From: Mikania micrantha
Lineage: Eukaryota > Streptophyta > Magnoliopsida > Asterales > Asteraceae
Assembly (NCBI GenBank): GCA_009363875.1
Contig: CM018690.1
Span: forward strand, 38,011,445 to 38,075,444
Length of the DNA stretch: 64,000 nt
Direction: 5' to 3'
The translations under genes were made by a program, and so were the position numbers. Below the pieces are notes generated by a model. The model made no database searches, had not been told where the DNA came from, and worked only from the letters and a program-made list of their open reading frames with translations. Below, one piece after another: positions 46,706 through 57,677 of the stretch (position 1 is the stretch's first letter; the number at the start of each line of letters is the position of its first letter).

Positions 46706-48590
46706 TTGCAAGGGAGGAGGTTTCCCTTGACTCCCCCATTTGAGTTGGGTTTGAGGAAGCTCTTAGGTTAAACTCCCAAGTGTAGAGTATGTAAATTAGT
46801 AATGTCTAGTGTCTTTGGTGTTCTTCAGTTTTCGTGATTTGTTTTTCGTTTTTCGTTTTCGTTTTCGTTTTTGTGTTTTTTAATTTGTTTTGCAGGTTTT
46901 TAATCAATTTGATGCCATAATGATGAATTGGAACCACCAGGTATGTATTTGTTGCTTTAGAACATTTTTGGATGGTTTAGTAGTTTTGGAGTTGAAAATT
47001 TGGCTAAGGCATGGAAATCTGGAAACTCTCTGGAAAAAGAGCCTCGTCGCATAAATCGACATCCACTGGGAAACATGTCGCGCTACGCGACAATATAGTC
47101 AACTTCGCGGGTCAACATTCCCTCGCGTATCGCGAGGGTTCCTTCACATGGTGTCGCGATACGCGACGCCATCCCAGATTTGTTAAAAGTTTTTCAAGCC
47201 TTAGAGATCAGATTTTTAACCCCATTCCTTCTTTTCTACTCCATTAGCCCTTCATTTGATTATGAAGGCCAAGTGTAGGGAGGTTGTGGTTCTTGTGGTT
47301 TATTCATTCATGGTTATGTTGATTAGAAATTTGAAATTTTGCAAGTTTTGATTTGTTGGTTTCGGGAATCCGGGTTGGTTGGTGGTTGGACTTAATCATG
47401 GATATTATTGTTATCATGTTTTGGATGAATTGATGCTTGTTTGATCTTTGTTTTGTGTAGATTTTGTTTGCATGTTTACAGCCTGTGGAGCAAAAGTGGT
47501 AGATTGTGGAGCTACATAGAAAGATTGGCATTCAACAGTCTTTTCTTCAACCAGCTAAGTCATTTTCAGTTTTTAGTTTTAAATTTTTAGTTTTTCTTTT
47601 GTTTTTCCTTTCTCTCTACATTGGGGACAATGTAAAGTTTAAGTGTGGGGATGGGAAATTTAGTTTTGTTTTAATAGTTAGTGTTTCTATTTAAGTTTTT
47701 GAGTCAAAATTTTTGAAAATTTTTGAAAATTTTTGTCTCTGTCTTTAGCTTAGATCTTTCTTGTCTTTGTTTAAGTTAGTTGCAAAAGTGTGATGGGAAA
47801 TGATAGGAAAGTTAGGTTCTGTGGTTTCTTTCATTGTTGACTAGTTGGTTTGGGTTTTATGCTTTGGTTATGGGATGTGTAGGTAGGCTCAACTGATTGT
47901 ATTTTTCCCATAGGATTGGTATAATCTTAATTAAATGCATGAATTTCATGGGAAACATCTTGGGAATTTGGAATTAATGAAACTGTTTTCTGGTTAAAAA
48001 GAAGTTTTTGCATAATAACAAGTAAGAGTTTTAAAAATCGGATTTTTGTTTGGCACATAAGTACTCTTTTTATGAGAATAAATCCGAGTCTTATGGCGCC
48101 TTCATTTCACCAAATAAGCTGAGTAAAAAAGGAAAATAAAAGAAAAGAAATTGGACGAGAAACTTATGTGTCACACGCCGGGTTGCAGCCTGGTTGAAAC
48201 ACCACTAAGTTAAATTCAATGGATTGAAAAATAAAAGAAAAATGCTCACGCTTCCATCTGTTTCACTCATAAAAATCTGATTTGAGAAATTTCCTGTTTG
48301 TTTATATGTAAGGATGACTTGAAAGCTAGAATTCAGGATCGATTTGATTTTAGATTACCTAAGTGTGGGTCTAATGAAATGAAATGTAAAACATGAACAT
48401 AATGAACCATGATTAAGGGATAGGAATAATCAGTACGGGTTTAACGGGATAAAAATACTTGCAATCTTTTCCAAAGCATTGAATTTTGAATTGACTTTGT
48501 TAATTGTGTAGAAACCATTTTATTTGACTATGATCCCAGATTTTTGCATAAGCCTTTTTCAGGGACGAAAAAGGAATAAGTGTGGGGATG
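46706..48590 (+). other. 3' non-coding region of the Athila-type element
   Basis: No env-like or pol frame was found. It contains TCGCG-type hairpins (47076-47092, 47120-47138 and 47150-47170), a hairpin TACATTG-GGGA-CAATGTA (47617-47634) followed by AAGTGTGGGGATG (47641-47653), and a second hairpin plus the same 13-bp purine-rich word directly before the 3' LTR. Confidence 0.75.
48553..48590 (+). promoter_or_regulatory. Athila pre-polypurine hairpin and polypurine tract
   Basis: The hairpin CCTTTTTC-AGGGAC-GAAAAAGG (48553-48574) is followed by AAGTGTGGGGATG (48578-48590) abutting TGATG of the 3' LTR. The core TTTC-AGGGAC-GAAA parallels the TTTCGGGGACGAAA core of the LARD. Confidence 0.75.
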
Positions 48591-49133
48591 TGATGTGTTG
48601 CAAAACACATCTGTTTTTCCTTTTGTTTCTATTGAGTTTCTGTACAGTTTTATTCGGTTTAGAGTCGATTTATGCTGGTTCTTCACAATTCTGTAATTTC
48701 ATGCTTGCAGGTAATAAACATGTCATTTTGGTGCAAAAGATAAAACAATTGAGCTCCCGGTTGGAAAAGAACAAACCCGAAGACAAAGAAGTCAAAAGCT
48801 GGAAATTTACCTTGTCGCGCTACGCGACGACCAAAGAAAACCCTGTCGCGCTACGCGACAGGTGGAAATGACTGAAATGCCCCTCACTTAATAATGCCGG
48901 TTGACCCGACTATTTTGTCGGGTATTGGAACCCGTCGCGCTACGCGAAGGGTTTGGAGGAACCTGTCGCGCTACGCGACAGGGTTAAATTTCCAGAATTT
49001 CGAGTTTTAAACTTTGGAAACGGCTGGAGTTATGGAGATTCGACTTGGGACGATCAGAGAAGACCTTGGAGGCGATTAGAGGCTAGAGAACGAGATTGGA
49101 GTCGATCTTAATCATCGGGAAGCCCTAGACGAG
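48591..49133 (+). repeat. Truncated 3' LTR of the Athila-type element
   Basis: Only the first 543 of about 1,729 bp remain. The TCGCG hairpin cluster is retained. It joins LARD internal sequence at 49133/49134. Confidence 0.88.
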
Positions 49134-52000
49134 TGGGATGATGAAGTTATGGAAATGAACATGGGATGATTGTATTGTTATGCCTGGCCAGTATAACGTT
49201 ACTCTTGTTGCATGATCATGACTTTAACAGAATCTACTCAAATCATGGTATAGAATTGTATGTGTTGTAGAAATTGTTGATTGTTATGTGTTGTATGCAT
49301 AACTTGAAATAATGTCATTGCATCTTAATTGATAATTGATACTAGCAATTGGGGTGAATCCACAGATGTGTGGAATTACATGTAAGTCCACTGGTGTGTG
49401 GCATTGGGGTGAATTTACAGATTGTGTGGAAATACATATAAGACCACAGGTGTGTGGCATTGGGTGAATCTACATTCGTGTGGAAATACATGTAAGACCA
49501 CAGGTGTGTGGCATTGGGTGAATCCACATTCGTGTGGAAATACATGTAAGTCCACAGGTGTGTGGCATTGGGTGAATCCACATTCGTGTGGAAATACATG
49601 TAAGTCCACAGGTGTGTGGCATTGGGTGAACCCACATTCATGTGGAAATACATGTAAGTCCACAGGTGTGTGGCATTGGGTGAACCTACATTCGTGTGGG
49701 AATTCATGTAAGTCCACAGGTGTGTGGCATTAGGGGAAAATCCACATTCGTGTGGAATATCATGTAAGATCACTGGTGAGTGACATTGAATTTATCGTGT
49801 AAGATCATAGATGTGTGAGTCTTGGTAGTAATGATATGGAGTAAATGGTGTTAAAACATGGTAGTTGTTATTACGCATGTGGAATATGCATTATTATGTG
49901 AATTCGGGCGTGACATGTAAGTCCATTTTGGAATGGCATTGGGTTTGGCGTATAATTCCACATTCATGTGGCATGAGGGATAATTCACATGCAGGTGGGA
50001 GCTAATTTTGGTGAGACTATAAAATTTGGGTGGTTTGATATGTTGGCAATGGGTTGTTGTATAAACCTTGCATAACTAAATTCTGGTTTAGATGATCTAC
50101 AAGTGGTGTAGACATTTAAATATGAATGTGGTGTTAAAAGGTGTAGTTAATCAATTTAATACTAAGTGAAATTAGTATATTGATTGACAATAGGAGAATG
50201 TATGTACCACACATATGTATGTTATATTGAGCCATAAAGGCGTGTTTGGTGTTTGGTGTGGTGTTAAAAACCGTATGTAGTGCGGATTTGGTGGTCGTGA
50301 ATTGAAGCACATATGTGTGATGACTTGTTGAAAATACGAGTCATATGTTGTTTGGTGTAAATAATGAAAGATATGTGTATTAGGATATGTGGATTATCCT
50401 TGGTTGAAATTGATTAAAAGAGAATGCTTTCTTTTTGGGTATTAATGGTGTTGACACATAGTGTCGTTATGCAATGTCAAACGTTTTGGCTAGAGTGTCG
50501 TAACTGGGGAGTGGTGACTACAAACATGTGATTGTATTAATTGGTGTGTTTGTTTGATATATGTCGTAAATAATACGTGTTTGTAGTCTGGTGTGTTAAA
50601 TTGATATGGGTTGATGGATAGATTTGGAGATAAATCTTGAATTCAAACCTACATGTTGAAACTATTATTTCATGAATGATTCACAAGTAGCGTGAACATC
50701 TATGATTATATATATGTGTGTATGTGTTGTAATAATTGAATGTAAGGAGGTAGAAATGACCTGTATATGTGTGTTGACATTACAGGTGGTTGATTTTAAT
50801 CTTTTAAAAGATATGAAAATGCTTGGGGATGATCCATAAGATTATGGACATTATTTAGGAGTTCATGGTTGGGAGAAATGAATCTGGTAGTTTGTAAACT
50901 AGATTCAAACATAAATTATGGTTATTGTGTGGTGTAAATTGATGTAGATAATTCACAAGCAGTGTGAACCTCTATAACATTTGTGTGTTATTAGCGTGTT
51001 TAGATGATTAACAAGAAAGGGTGATTTGATGAGGATTCACATGTGGTGTGAACCTTATCAATGCTTAATGGTGCTATCTGGTATTATTTAGTCATGGTGG
51101 GCAGGTTGACTAATAGCGTCCGTTTCGTGTTTACCTATGAATTCTATTCTGTTAAGAAGGGACACGAAACCGTTGTTGTGCATGATGTATCATCTTCACA
51201 TTGATGGTCAAAGATGAAAAAAACCATTCAGGCCTGTGAGGATATGTTACGGGTGTGCATAGTTGGTGATTGGGGTAGTTGTGATGACTATCTACCCTTG
51301 GAGGAGTTCTTGTTTAAGAACGGTTATCATTACATGTGTGGAATGATTCTGTAAGAAGTAATATACGGTAGTATATTTCAGGAGTGGGGAGAGGGTGGAT
51401 AACAAGAACATGTAGGTAAGTAGTGGTTAAAATGATAAATGAATGGATTGATGTAATCCGAAATCATTTGAAGGCGGTGCTAGACCTTCAGAAATTGTAT
51501 GTGTAGGTGCGTAGAAGAACAATCAAATTCCAAGTATGAGACTTCGTTTGTTGGAAGTTCTCCATGGAAGGGTGCGAATGGTTCTTGTAAGCGAGGGAAA
51601 TTAAGCTCACGCTTTGTTGAGCATTATAGTTATAGCTCGGATTGGCATGGTTGCTTATCGCTTAGAGCTACCGGAGATATAGAGTGGAATTTACAATACA
51701 TTCCATGTGTCTTAAGTGCAGTAATGCTTGGCGGGCGAATCGGCCTATGTGCCACTAGAGAATTTGGAGAGAAATGGTGAATTGAATTGCGTCAAGAAAT
51801 TGGTGGTTGTCTTAAATAGAAAGGTCAAACAATCGAGAAATGAGGCGATTAATTAGGTGATGGTGCAGCGGAAGAACCAGTGGGGTTATGATATAACGGG
51901 GGAGAATCTGAGGATGAAAAAAAAAACGAAAATTTCATTCATTTTCTTTTGATGGGTGATGAGGTTTCGGGGACGAAACCTTTGTAAGGAGGGAAGAATT
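49134..52000 (+). other. LARD internal region 3, 5'-truncated
   Basis: It begins about 240 bp into the internal region, so the primer site is lost. It has seven 54-bp units (about 49352-49783), lacks the 20-bp deletion seen in region 2, and ends with the hairpin (51963-51980) and polypurine tract. Confidence 0.85.
49352..49783 (+). repeat. 54-bp hairpin array, seven units (copy 3)
   Basis: Same organisation and unit count as at 31698-32129. Confidence 0.88.
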
Positions 52001-54914
52001 TGTAACGACCCATTTTGGGGAAATATTAAAATATAATATAATTGGCGGAAAAATTATTTACATTTTAATGTTATTTGGTGGGTGTTTTAATATTAGTTGT
52101 AAATTTCAACAATATGGTGGGTGTTTACTAACCTAACTTAGTTAGTTATAACTAGTTAAAGTTAGCTAGTAATCGAGGGACCAAAGTTGCCAATAGCTGA
52201 AAGTTGAAAAATGGAGAGTTAAAAATATTGACTTTGGTCAAAATTCACACATTCTATGTGTGTGTGAGTGTCTGTAAACGTGAGAAGGATGGAGAACAAG
52301 GAGGAAACCATAAATCTTGAAGAATTGATCAAATTGGAGCCTAGATCATGATCCATTCCTTCATGCAAGTAGAGATTTGAGTTCTCTTAGCATCATACTA
52401 CAACAAGGTATGAATTTTTGGGTGTTTTGGTGAAATTTTCGTGGGTGTCCTATGAGGGTGTGGGTTTGATTGGTGAAATCAAAAATTGGGAGTTTATATG
52501 GTGTCATATGTTGATAATCATCAAGGATATCATCTAGGAACAACATTTTGTTCTTTTTCATAGAGTTTGATTTAGTTAATAAAAATGGAGTTTTTCATGT
52601 CACGAGGAAGATGAACTTGGAGTTGTAAATAGGTGTTGGATGATAGCTTAGATGATAACCTTATGATTTATAACATTTGAAATTGTATAACATTGGTGAA
52701 TTGAGGTGATTATTGACCTTGAATGATAAGAAACATAAATGGAGGATTTGTCGGGTTGGGGTGTAGTTGAATTGTGTAGGTGAAATTCCTGCACACAAGT
52801 TGTTTGATGAAATGTCAACAACTTGATTTTTACCTAATAATGTGTTCAAAGGGATGGGTGAGGTTAATTGATTGTTATGATCACAAAAGGTGAAAATTTT
52901 GTGATTAGGGGGTAATTTGACTATAACCTAGGTGTAAATGTGTAATTGGTGATGATAGTCAATTGGATGAAATTTGACTAGTTATAGTCAAATCTTGTAT
53001 TGAACCTATTAGTTGTGATAATAGGAAACGATAGTGGGAGGAGATTTTGGTGGTGGACCACTTGTCGAGACAAGGTGATGGTGGTGAAAGCCAAGGATTA
53101 AGTCAAAGACCGGAAAAGGCCAAGTTGACTTTGGTGAAGATCCTACGGGCTAAGGTGAGTCACCTACTCACTAATTATGCAACCATAAGTCATATTAGTG
53201 TTGTTATGGGGGTGTTAAAGTTGACTAATTGGTGAATACTAGGTGTGTGTAGCATAAAAGCAATGTATGTAGAAAATACATTGATACGCTAGAATTTGAT
53301 GAATTGGTTTTGATTTTGTGTTTGGAGATTTAATTGGTGCATATGGTGTATATTGGTGTATATATGATTGAATTGGTGTTCAACTTGGCAATGCATGAGG
53401 AATATGCGTTGTTAAGTTAGTATATGTATATAATACAACATATAGTGGCAATTGGAGTATTTGACTTAGTTGTTGGTCAAATGGTGATTAAATTGGAGTA
53501 TATTAGTGTGTAGATATATGAATTTGGGGTTTGGTGTATAATTGATTATATGTGTTAAAATGTATGTTGACTTGGTGTTGGTCAACAACATGCAATTATG
53601 TGGAATATGCATGTTGGGTGTTAGGTGTTTGTTTTAGTGCATGACTTATTGGTGTTTGGTGACCAATTGGTGTATAATTGGTGTGTGTGTGTGTCTTTAG
53701 AGGTTATGGTGATCAATTGGTGTATAATTGATGCATGTATGATTTTGGGTGTTTGGAGATTAAATTGGTGAATTGGTGTTTGTATATTGGGTGTGTGACA
53801 ATAACATGCAATAGGTGTTATATTTGCTTAGTTATTGTAATGGAGTTAGTTTAAAAAGTGGTGTGGTGAAACAAGAATGATTCACAAGGGGTGTGAACTT
53901 CTTATTTGGAGTTTGACTGAAAATAGTCAAACAATTCACAAGTGGTGTGAATTTGGAGTTGGGTTGAATCACAAGTGGTGTGATCTTCCCATGGTGAATC
54001 TATGGTGTTTAAGTAAATCACAAGTGGCGTGATTGCTTACCTTGAGAATCCTTGGTGAAAAAGGAATTCTTAAGGAAGTGGTGTGAATCATAATTTAAAT
54101 ATTGATGGTTGTAGAGTTTAACACTTTAATTGTGTTTTAAAGTGTTTATGAATATACTTTTCAAATGTTGTATATATTGTAATTGTTGTAAATTGGGAAT
54201 CCTTGGAATGAAAGGAAGTTCCAATGGGTTTGGGTGAAAAATGTAGTTCTAACGGGTTTGGGTGGAATGACTCGTTAGTAAATCATTTTATGTTTATGTT
54301 TAATTAAGTCACCAAAGTAGGTTTGGTACTTGATTAATATGTCCATATGGTGTTATGGAATGCATTTGGGGTTAAGGAAAAAGTTGGAAACGATTTCGGG
54401 TGTTAAAATGGGCGAAAAATTGCGCAGACACAGGTCTGGGCGCCCAGTGCGCCCACAGTGCGCCCAGCATATATCAGTGCGCCCAAAGGTTCTGTAGTGC
54501 GCCTACAGTGCGCCCAACCAGTGCGCTGGACACTGAAAATTGTCTGAAATTTCGTGTGATTGACCGGGTTTATTCGGGGGGTCAATGGGGTGAACTCACT
54601 TAGTTCTTATGAACTAACACTTGATTGTTGGGTGTGTTTTCAGGTCTTAAATAGATGCAAATGGGTGGTGCGAGCTCGAGATCGGAAGGAAAGGATCGAA
54701 CTATCGTTTGTAAAACATATACTTTGGTGTAAATTACATATTGGGGTGTATGTAATGTTTTCATATGTTTTGAAAACCTTAAACTGTAAGTTTTTGAAAG
54801 TCTTAAGTGGTAGACATGTTTTGTAAACCAAACATGTATGTGGATTTTTCTGGGACCTAAATCTGATGTTGCTTTTAAACACGTGCATGCGTGTGGGGAC
54901 ATTTGGGGCTTACA
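52001..54914 (+). repeat. LARD LTR D
   Basis: 2,914 bp, uninterrupted, TGTAACGACC to GGGGCTTACA. It shares some variants with LTR B (TTGTCGGGTTGG and TAAATAGGTG), suggesting a closer relation or gene conversion between B and D. Confidence 0.9.
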
Positions 54915-55121
54915 AGTTGGTATCAGAGCCAATGGTTTGAGGGATTCAAGTGCGTCATGAACACTTGAACTCAAACTTTTGTGCTTTTGATAAGAGGTGG
55001 AGCAATGTTCGATCCAAGATCCGATCTCGAAGCCGGTGTTTGAGGTTAGTGTATCTAATACCTGTATTGATTATGAATGACTAATTGTGTGGATACAATT
55101 GTGTTGTTTATGTCGATTTGG
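54915..55121 (+). other. LARD internal region 4, only the first 207 bp
   Basis: Primer site at 54918-54935. The sequence then breaks off and joins the middle of another element's LTR at about 55122. No duplication is visible at the junction, so it is a deletion or rearrangement breakpoint. Confidence 0.85.
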
Positions 55122-55614
55122 TGTCACTACCGAAACTAGACTTGTTAGTCCTTGCCTCCGCTATGTCTCGTAATAACATAGCAAGATAGGTCGAGATTTC
55201 ACGTGTTATGACCTCCAGTCAACATTTTCGCCACGCGGGGCTCGTCACACCCAAATAGATCTATTCAAACTCACCTCGTTGTTTATACATTAACGGTAAG
55301 ACTTTGCGAGGGCTTAATTACGATACAACACTTATGTTTGTCTAATAAACCAGCATACACAATTTGTTTGTACAAGTATAAATGTTTGACTCGATTCAAC
55401 AAGTATTCTCCCCCTATTTGAAAAGCTTGTAAAAGAGTAAAGAGGGGCCGTAAACTCACCTTAGAAGTTATCAGAAAGTAAATGCGTAAGCTCCTGCGTC
55501 ACAGAGTAGTCGGTCACCGGCTACCTATATCGTATACCGTACGTGAGTTTGTGTAAGTGACCGTGCTCGTGTTCGTGTTAGTGCTCGTGTTTGTGCTCAA
55601 TAATCCTTGGTTGT

Positions 55615-55740
55615 TCATGTTTGTCCGTGTCGGTCCACAATGACCGTGTTTGCTCGTGTTGGTCCACATTGACCGTGTTTGACTGTGTTGGTCCACATTG
55701 ACCGTGTTTGACTGTGTTGGTCCACATTGACCGTGTTTTA
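55615..55740 (-). repeat. 29-bp minisatellite in the LTR
   Basis: Four GGTCCACA words start at 55632, 55661, 55690 and 55719, an exact 29-bp period. Open frames here reflect the repeat and are not called genes. Confidence 0.85.
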
Positions 55741-55868
55741 CTGGAGTTGACCAAAGTTGACCGTGTCGAGTCAACGACCCGTTGGTGAACCGTGTGACGG
55801 TTTGTGAATCGTGTAGCAAAGGTGTAAGTGCTCGTCGTGTGCAAAACGCGCAAGTCGCGTCTATGGGC

Positions 55869-56506
55869 AACTTACTATTTATAGTAAGTTTCCATTTTTG
55901 GAAAGTTCACAAAGCATATCGGTTTTAAAGTTCTAACATGCTCATTTGTCCTACGTGATCATGTTAACACATAACACATCATCATATAAGGTCATATAAG
56001 TCGTTTATAACATGTTAGCATACAAAAGTTTCCTAAAATGGAAAGTTTCCATTTTTAGCATACGTGACATCGGAAACCATCTAACTTAGCATCTATTCAT
56101 CTTATTATAACATAATAAGCCATTTAGCATGCTCGAATCATTCAACATATTCCTAAGTCGGTTTTTGTAAAAATAAAGTTACTATAAATAGTAACTTTAT
56201 GGTTTTTCATGAAAACAACCATTCTAACATTTCTAATCCTATTTTCATGTCACCAATCATCATAATAAACCACTTAACACCATTTAATCATGTCATCTCA
56301 ACCCAAATCATCATTTAACAACATTTCATTCACAAAAGTTACTATATATAGTAATATTGCTAGAAATGACCATAACTATTAACAAAATCACATTCCAAGT
56401 ATTTCAATCATCATATTATCATCCTAAGAGCAATCCTACATACATGCATGCTCATTATCTCATCCAAAATATCATCTTGTCAACATAAAGTTTCTAATAA
56501 TAGAAA
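55869..56506 (-). repeat. Dispersed TTACTA/TAGTAA-type hairpins in the LTR
   Basis: The hairpins are AACTTACTAT/ATAGTAAGTT (55869-55890), TTTCCA/TGGAAA (55889-55904), TTTCC/GGAAA (56029-56044), ATAAAGTTACTAT/ATAGTAACTTTAT with a 13-bp stem (56173-56200), the palindrome TTACTATATATAGTAA (56339-56354) and TTTCTA/TAGAAA extended by ATAAA/TTTAT (about 56486-56511). Stem bases change on both arms together. Confidence 0.65.
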
Positions 56507-57155
56507 GTTTATCAAAAATCAACCTTTTAACCATTTCAATCAAATCTAGCCATGAGTAACACTTCTAATATCATCATAAAACATATTTATATAATCAAAA
56601 TCATTCCAACAATCATGGATCATACATGCATGGACATATAACATCATCTATCATCATTTTAAACAACAAGGCCTATACCCATCATCTTAGATCTTCACAA
56701 AACCTCATCTAATCTCATTAGATCATCAAGAAACATAGTGAAATCAACAAACCCAGAAAAGAAATTCGTGCATGTGCTTCAAAGGTGCTTGCATGTGAGT
56801 ATAAGGTCATGCATGTGTGTGTAATGGTGGTTTTAAGCCACAAGAGGTGTAGAGACTACCTTCTAAGGCTCCAAGAACACTGGAATGATGAATGAACAGC
56901 TCCTAAGCCCCCTGGAGCTGCTGGACTCGACAGAAACAGAAGGGAGGTGATGATGTTTGAGCTTGTATGTGAACTCCAAGCTTCCAACTCCAAGTTCCTA
57001 GCTTCCAATGGGCCTTCTATGGCTTCTCCTGGCTTCAATGGAGGTTTTCCAGAGGTTGAAGACGCACTTGAGTGTCTGGAACTCGAGAAGTGAGAATAGA
57101 GTGGCTATAGACATGATGGCATCTTGGTTTTATAAGATTTTGCCGTCTGACACCT

Positions 57156-57286
57156 GTCGCGTACCGCGACGCTAGGCCAAAAGATTCTTCGCGCTACGCG
57201 AAGGAATTCGAGGGTCAACTCTCCGCGACGACTATCGCGTACCGCGATAAGTCTCCTGTTGGGCCATCGCGTACCGCGATGGGCCC
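57156..57286 (-). repeat. TCGCG/CGCGA hairpin cluster in the Tekay-type LTR
   Basis: The hairpins are GTCGCG-TAC-CGCGAC (57156-57170), CTTCGCG-CTA-CGCGAAG (57187-57203), TATCGCG-TAC-CGCGATA (57233-57249) and CCATCGCG-TAC-CGCGATGG (57264-57282, with outer GGG/CCC). The core is the same as in the Athila element but the flanks differ. Confidence 0.85.
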
Positions 57287-57640
57287 CTGAAGAGCCCAAT
57301 AAGCCCCTTTTAATGGTTTTGATCCGTTCGTCGTCGTTTTCACGCTTCCGAACCATCGTTTGGCCTTGTTTGAACTTCCAAGTTCAAAGTGTGAGTGTTT
57401 CGTGAAGTTTCGAGTGTTGTGCTACACAATGTGCTTGACGTTCACCAACGTTCATGTGTTTTGACACGTGTGTGTTGTTTGTCGATAATCCCACGAATTA
57501 TCTAGTAATGTGTCAGTGTTCGTACTGTCGTGCCACGTGTCACACTAAATTAATCTAATTCTAGTGCCACGTGTACATAAAGCATTTAAATAAACATTTA
57601 AATAAATAACAAGCTGACCTGAAAATTACGGGGTGTCACA

Positions 57641-57677
57641 TCCTCCCCTTGTTAGAAAGAATTTCGTCCCGAAATTC
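57641..57677 (-). promoter_or_regulatory. Polypurine tract and upstream hairpin of the degraded element
   Basis: The minus strand reads AACAAGGGGAGGA (57641-57653) beside the LTR. Upstream are hairpin arms GAATTTCG and CGAAATTC (57659-57666 and 57670-57677) around loop GGA (minus strand). Confidence 0.85.

Larger units (their letters stand above)
42347..49133 (+). mobile_element. Non-autonomous Athila-type Ty3/gypsy element (gag-protease only)
   Basis: The 5' LTR, Asp-tRNA primer site, gag, protease, a long 3' non-coding region, a polypurine tract and a truncated 3' LTR are in order. Reverse transcriptase, RNase H and integrase are absent. At 49133 the 3' LTR is fused to LARD internal sequence (GACGAGTG joined to GGATGATGAAG, with a 3-bp GTG overlap), so the right end and target duplication are lost. 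Confidence 0.88.
25352..55121 (+). mobile_element. Tandem multi-LTR array of a non-coding (LARD-like) Ty3/gypsy derivative
   Basis: Four direct LTR copies (A 25352-31245 including an insertion, B 34348-37263, C 40238-42346 truncated, D 52001-54914) alternate with four internal segments (31246-34347, 37264-40237, 49134-52000 and 54915-55121). The LTRs start TGTAACGAC, end GGGGCTTACA and are about 2.9 kb. Every complete internal region has an initiator-Met primer site and a polypurine tract but no gag or pol. This matches large retrotransposon derivatives, as known from Triticeae. The shared-LTR tandem form points to unequal recombination between LTRs. Copies are nearly identical; LTR A is the most divergent. 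Confidence 0.9.
55122..57640 (-). repeat. 3' LTR (partial) of the degraded Tekay-type element
   Basis: On the minus strand it starts TGTGACACCCCG at 57640. It carries TCGCG-type hairpins (57156-57286), a family of TTACTA/TAGTAA hairpins (55869-56506), a minus-strand TATA box inside a palindrome (55869-55890) and a 29-bp minisatellite. Its U5 end (equivalent to 62910-63384) is missing. Confidence 0.85.
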
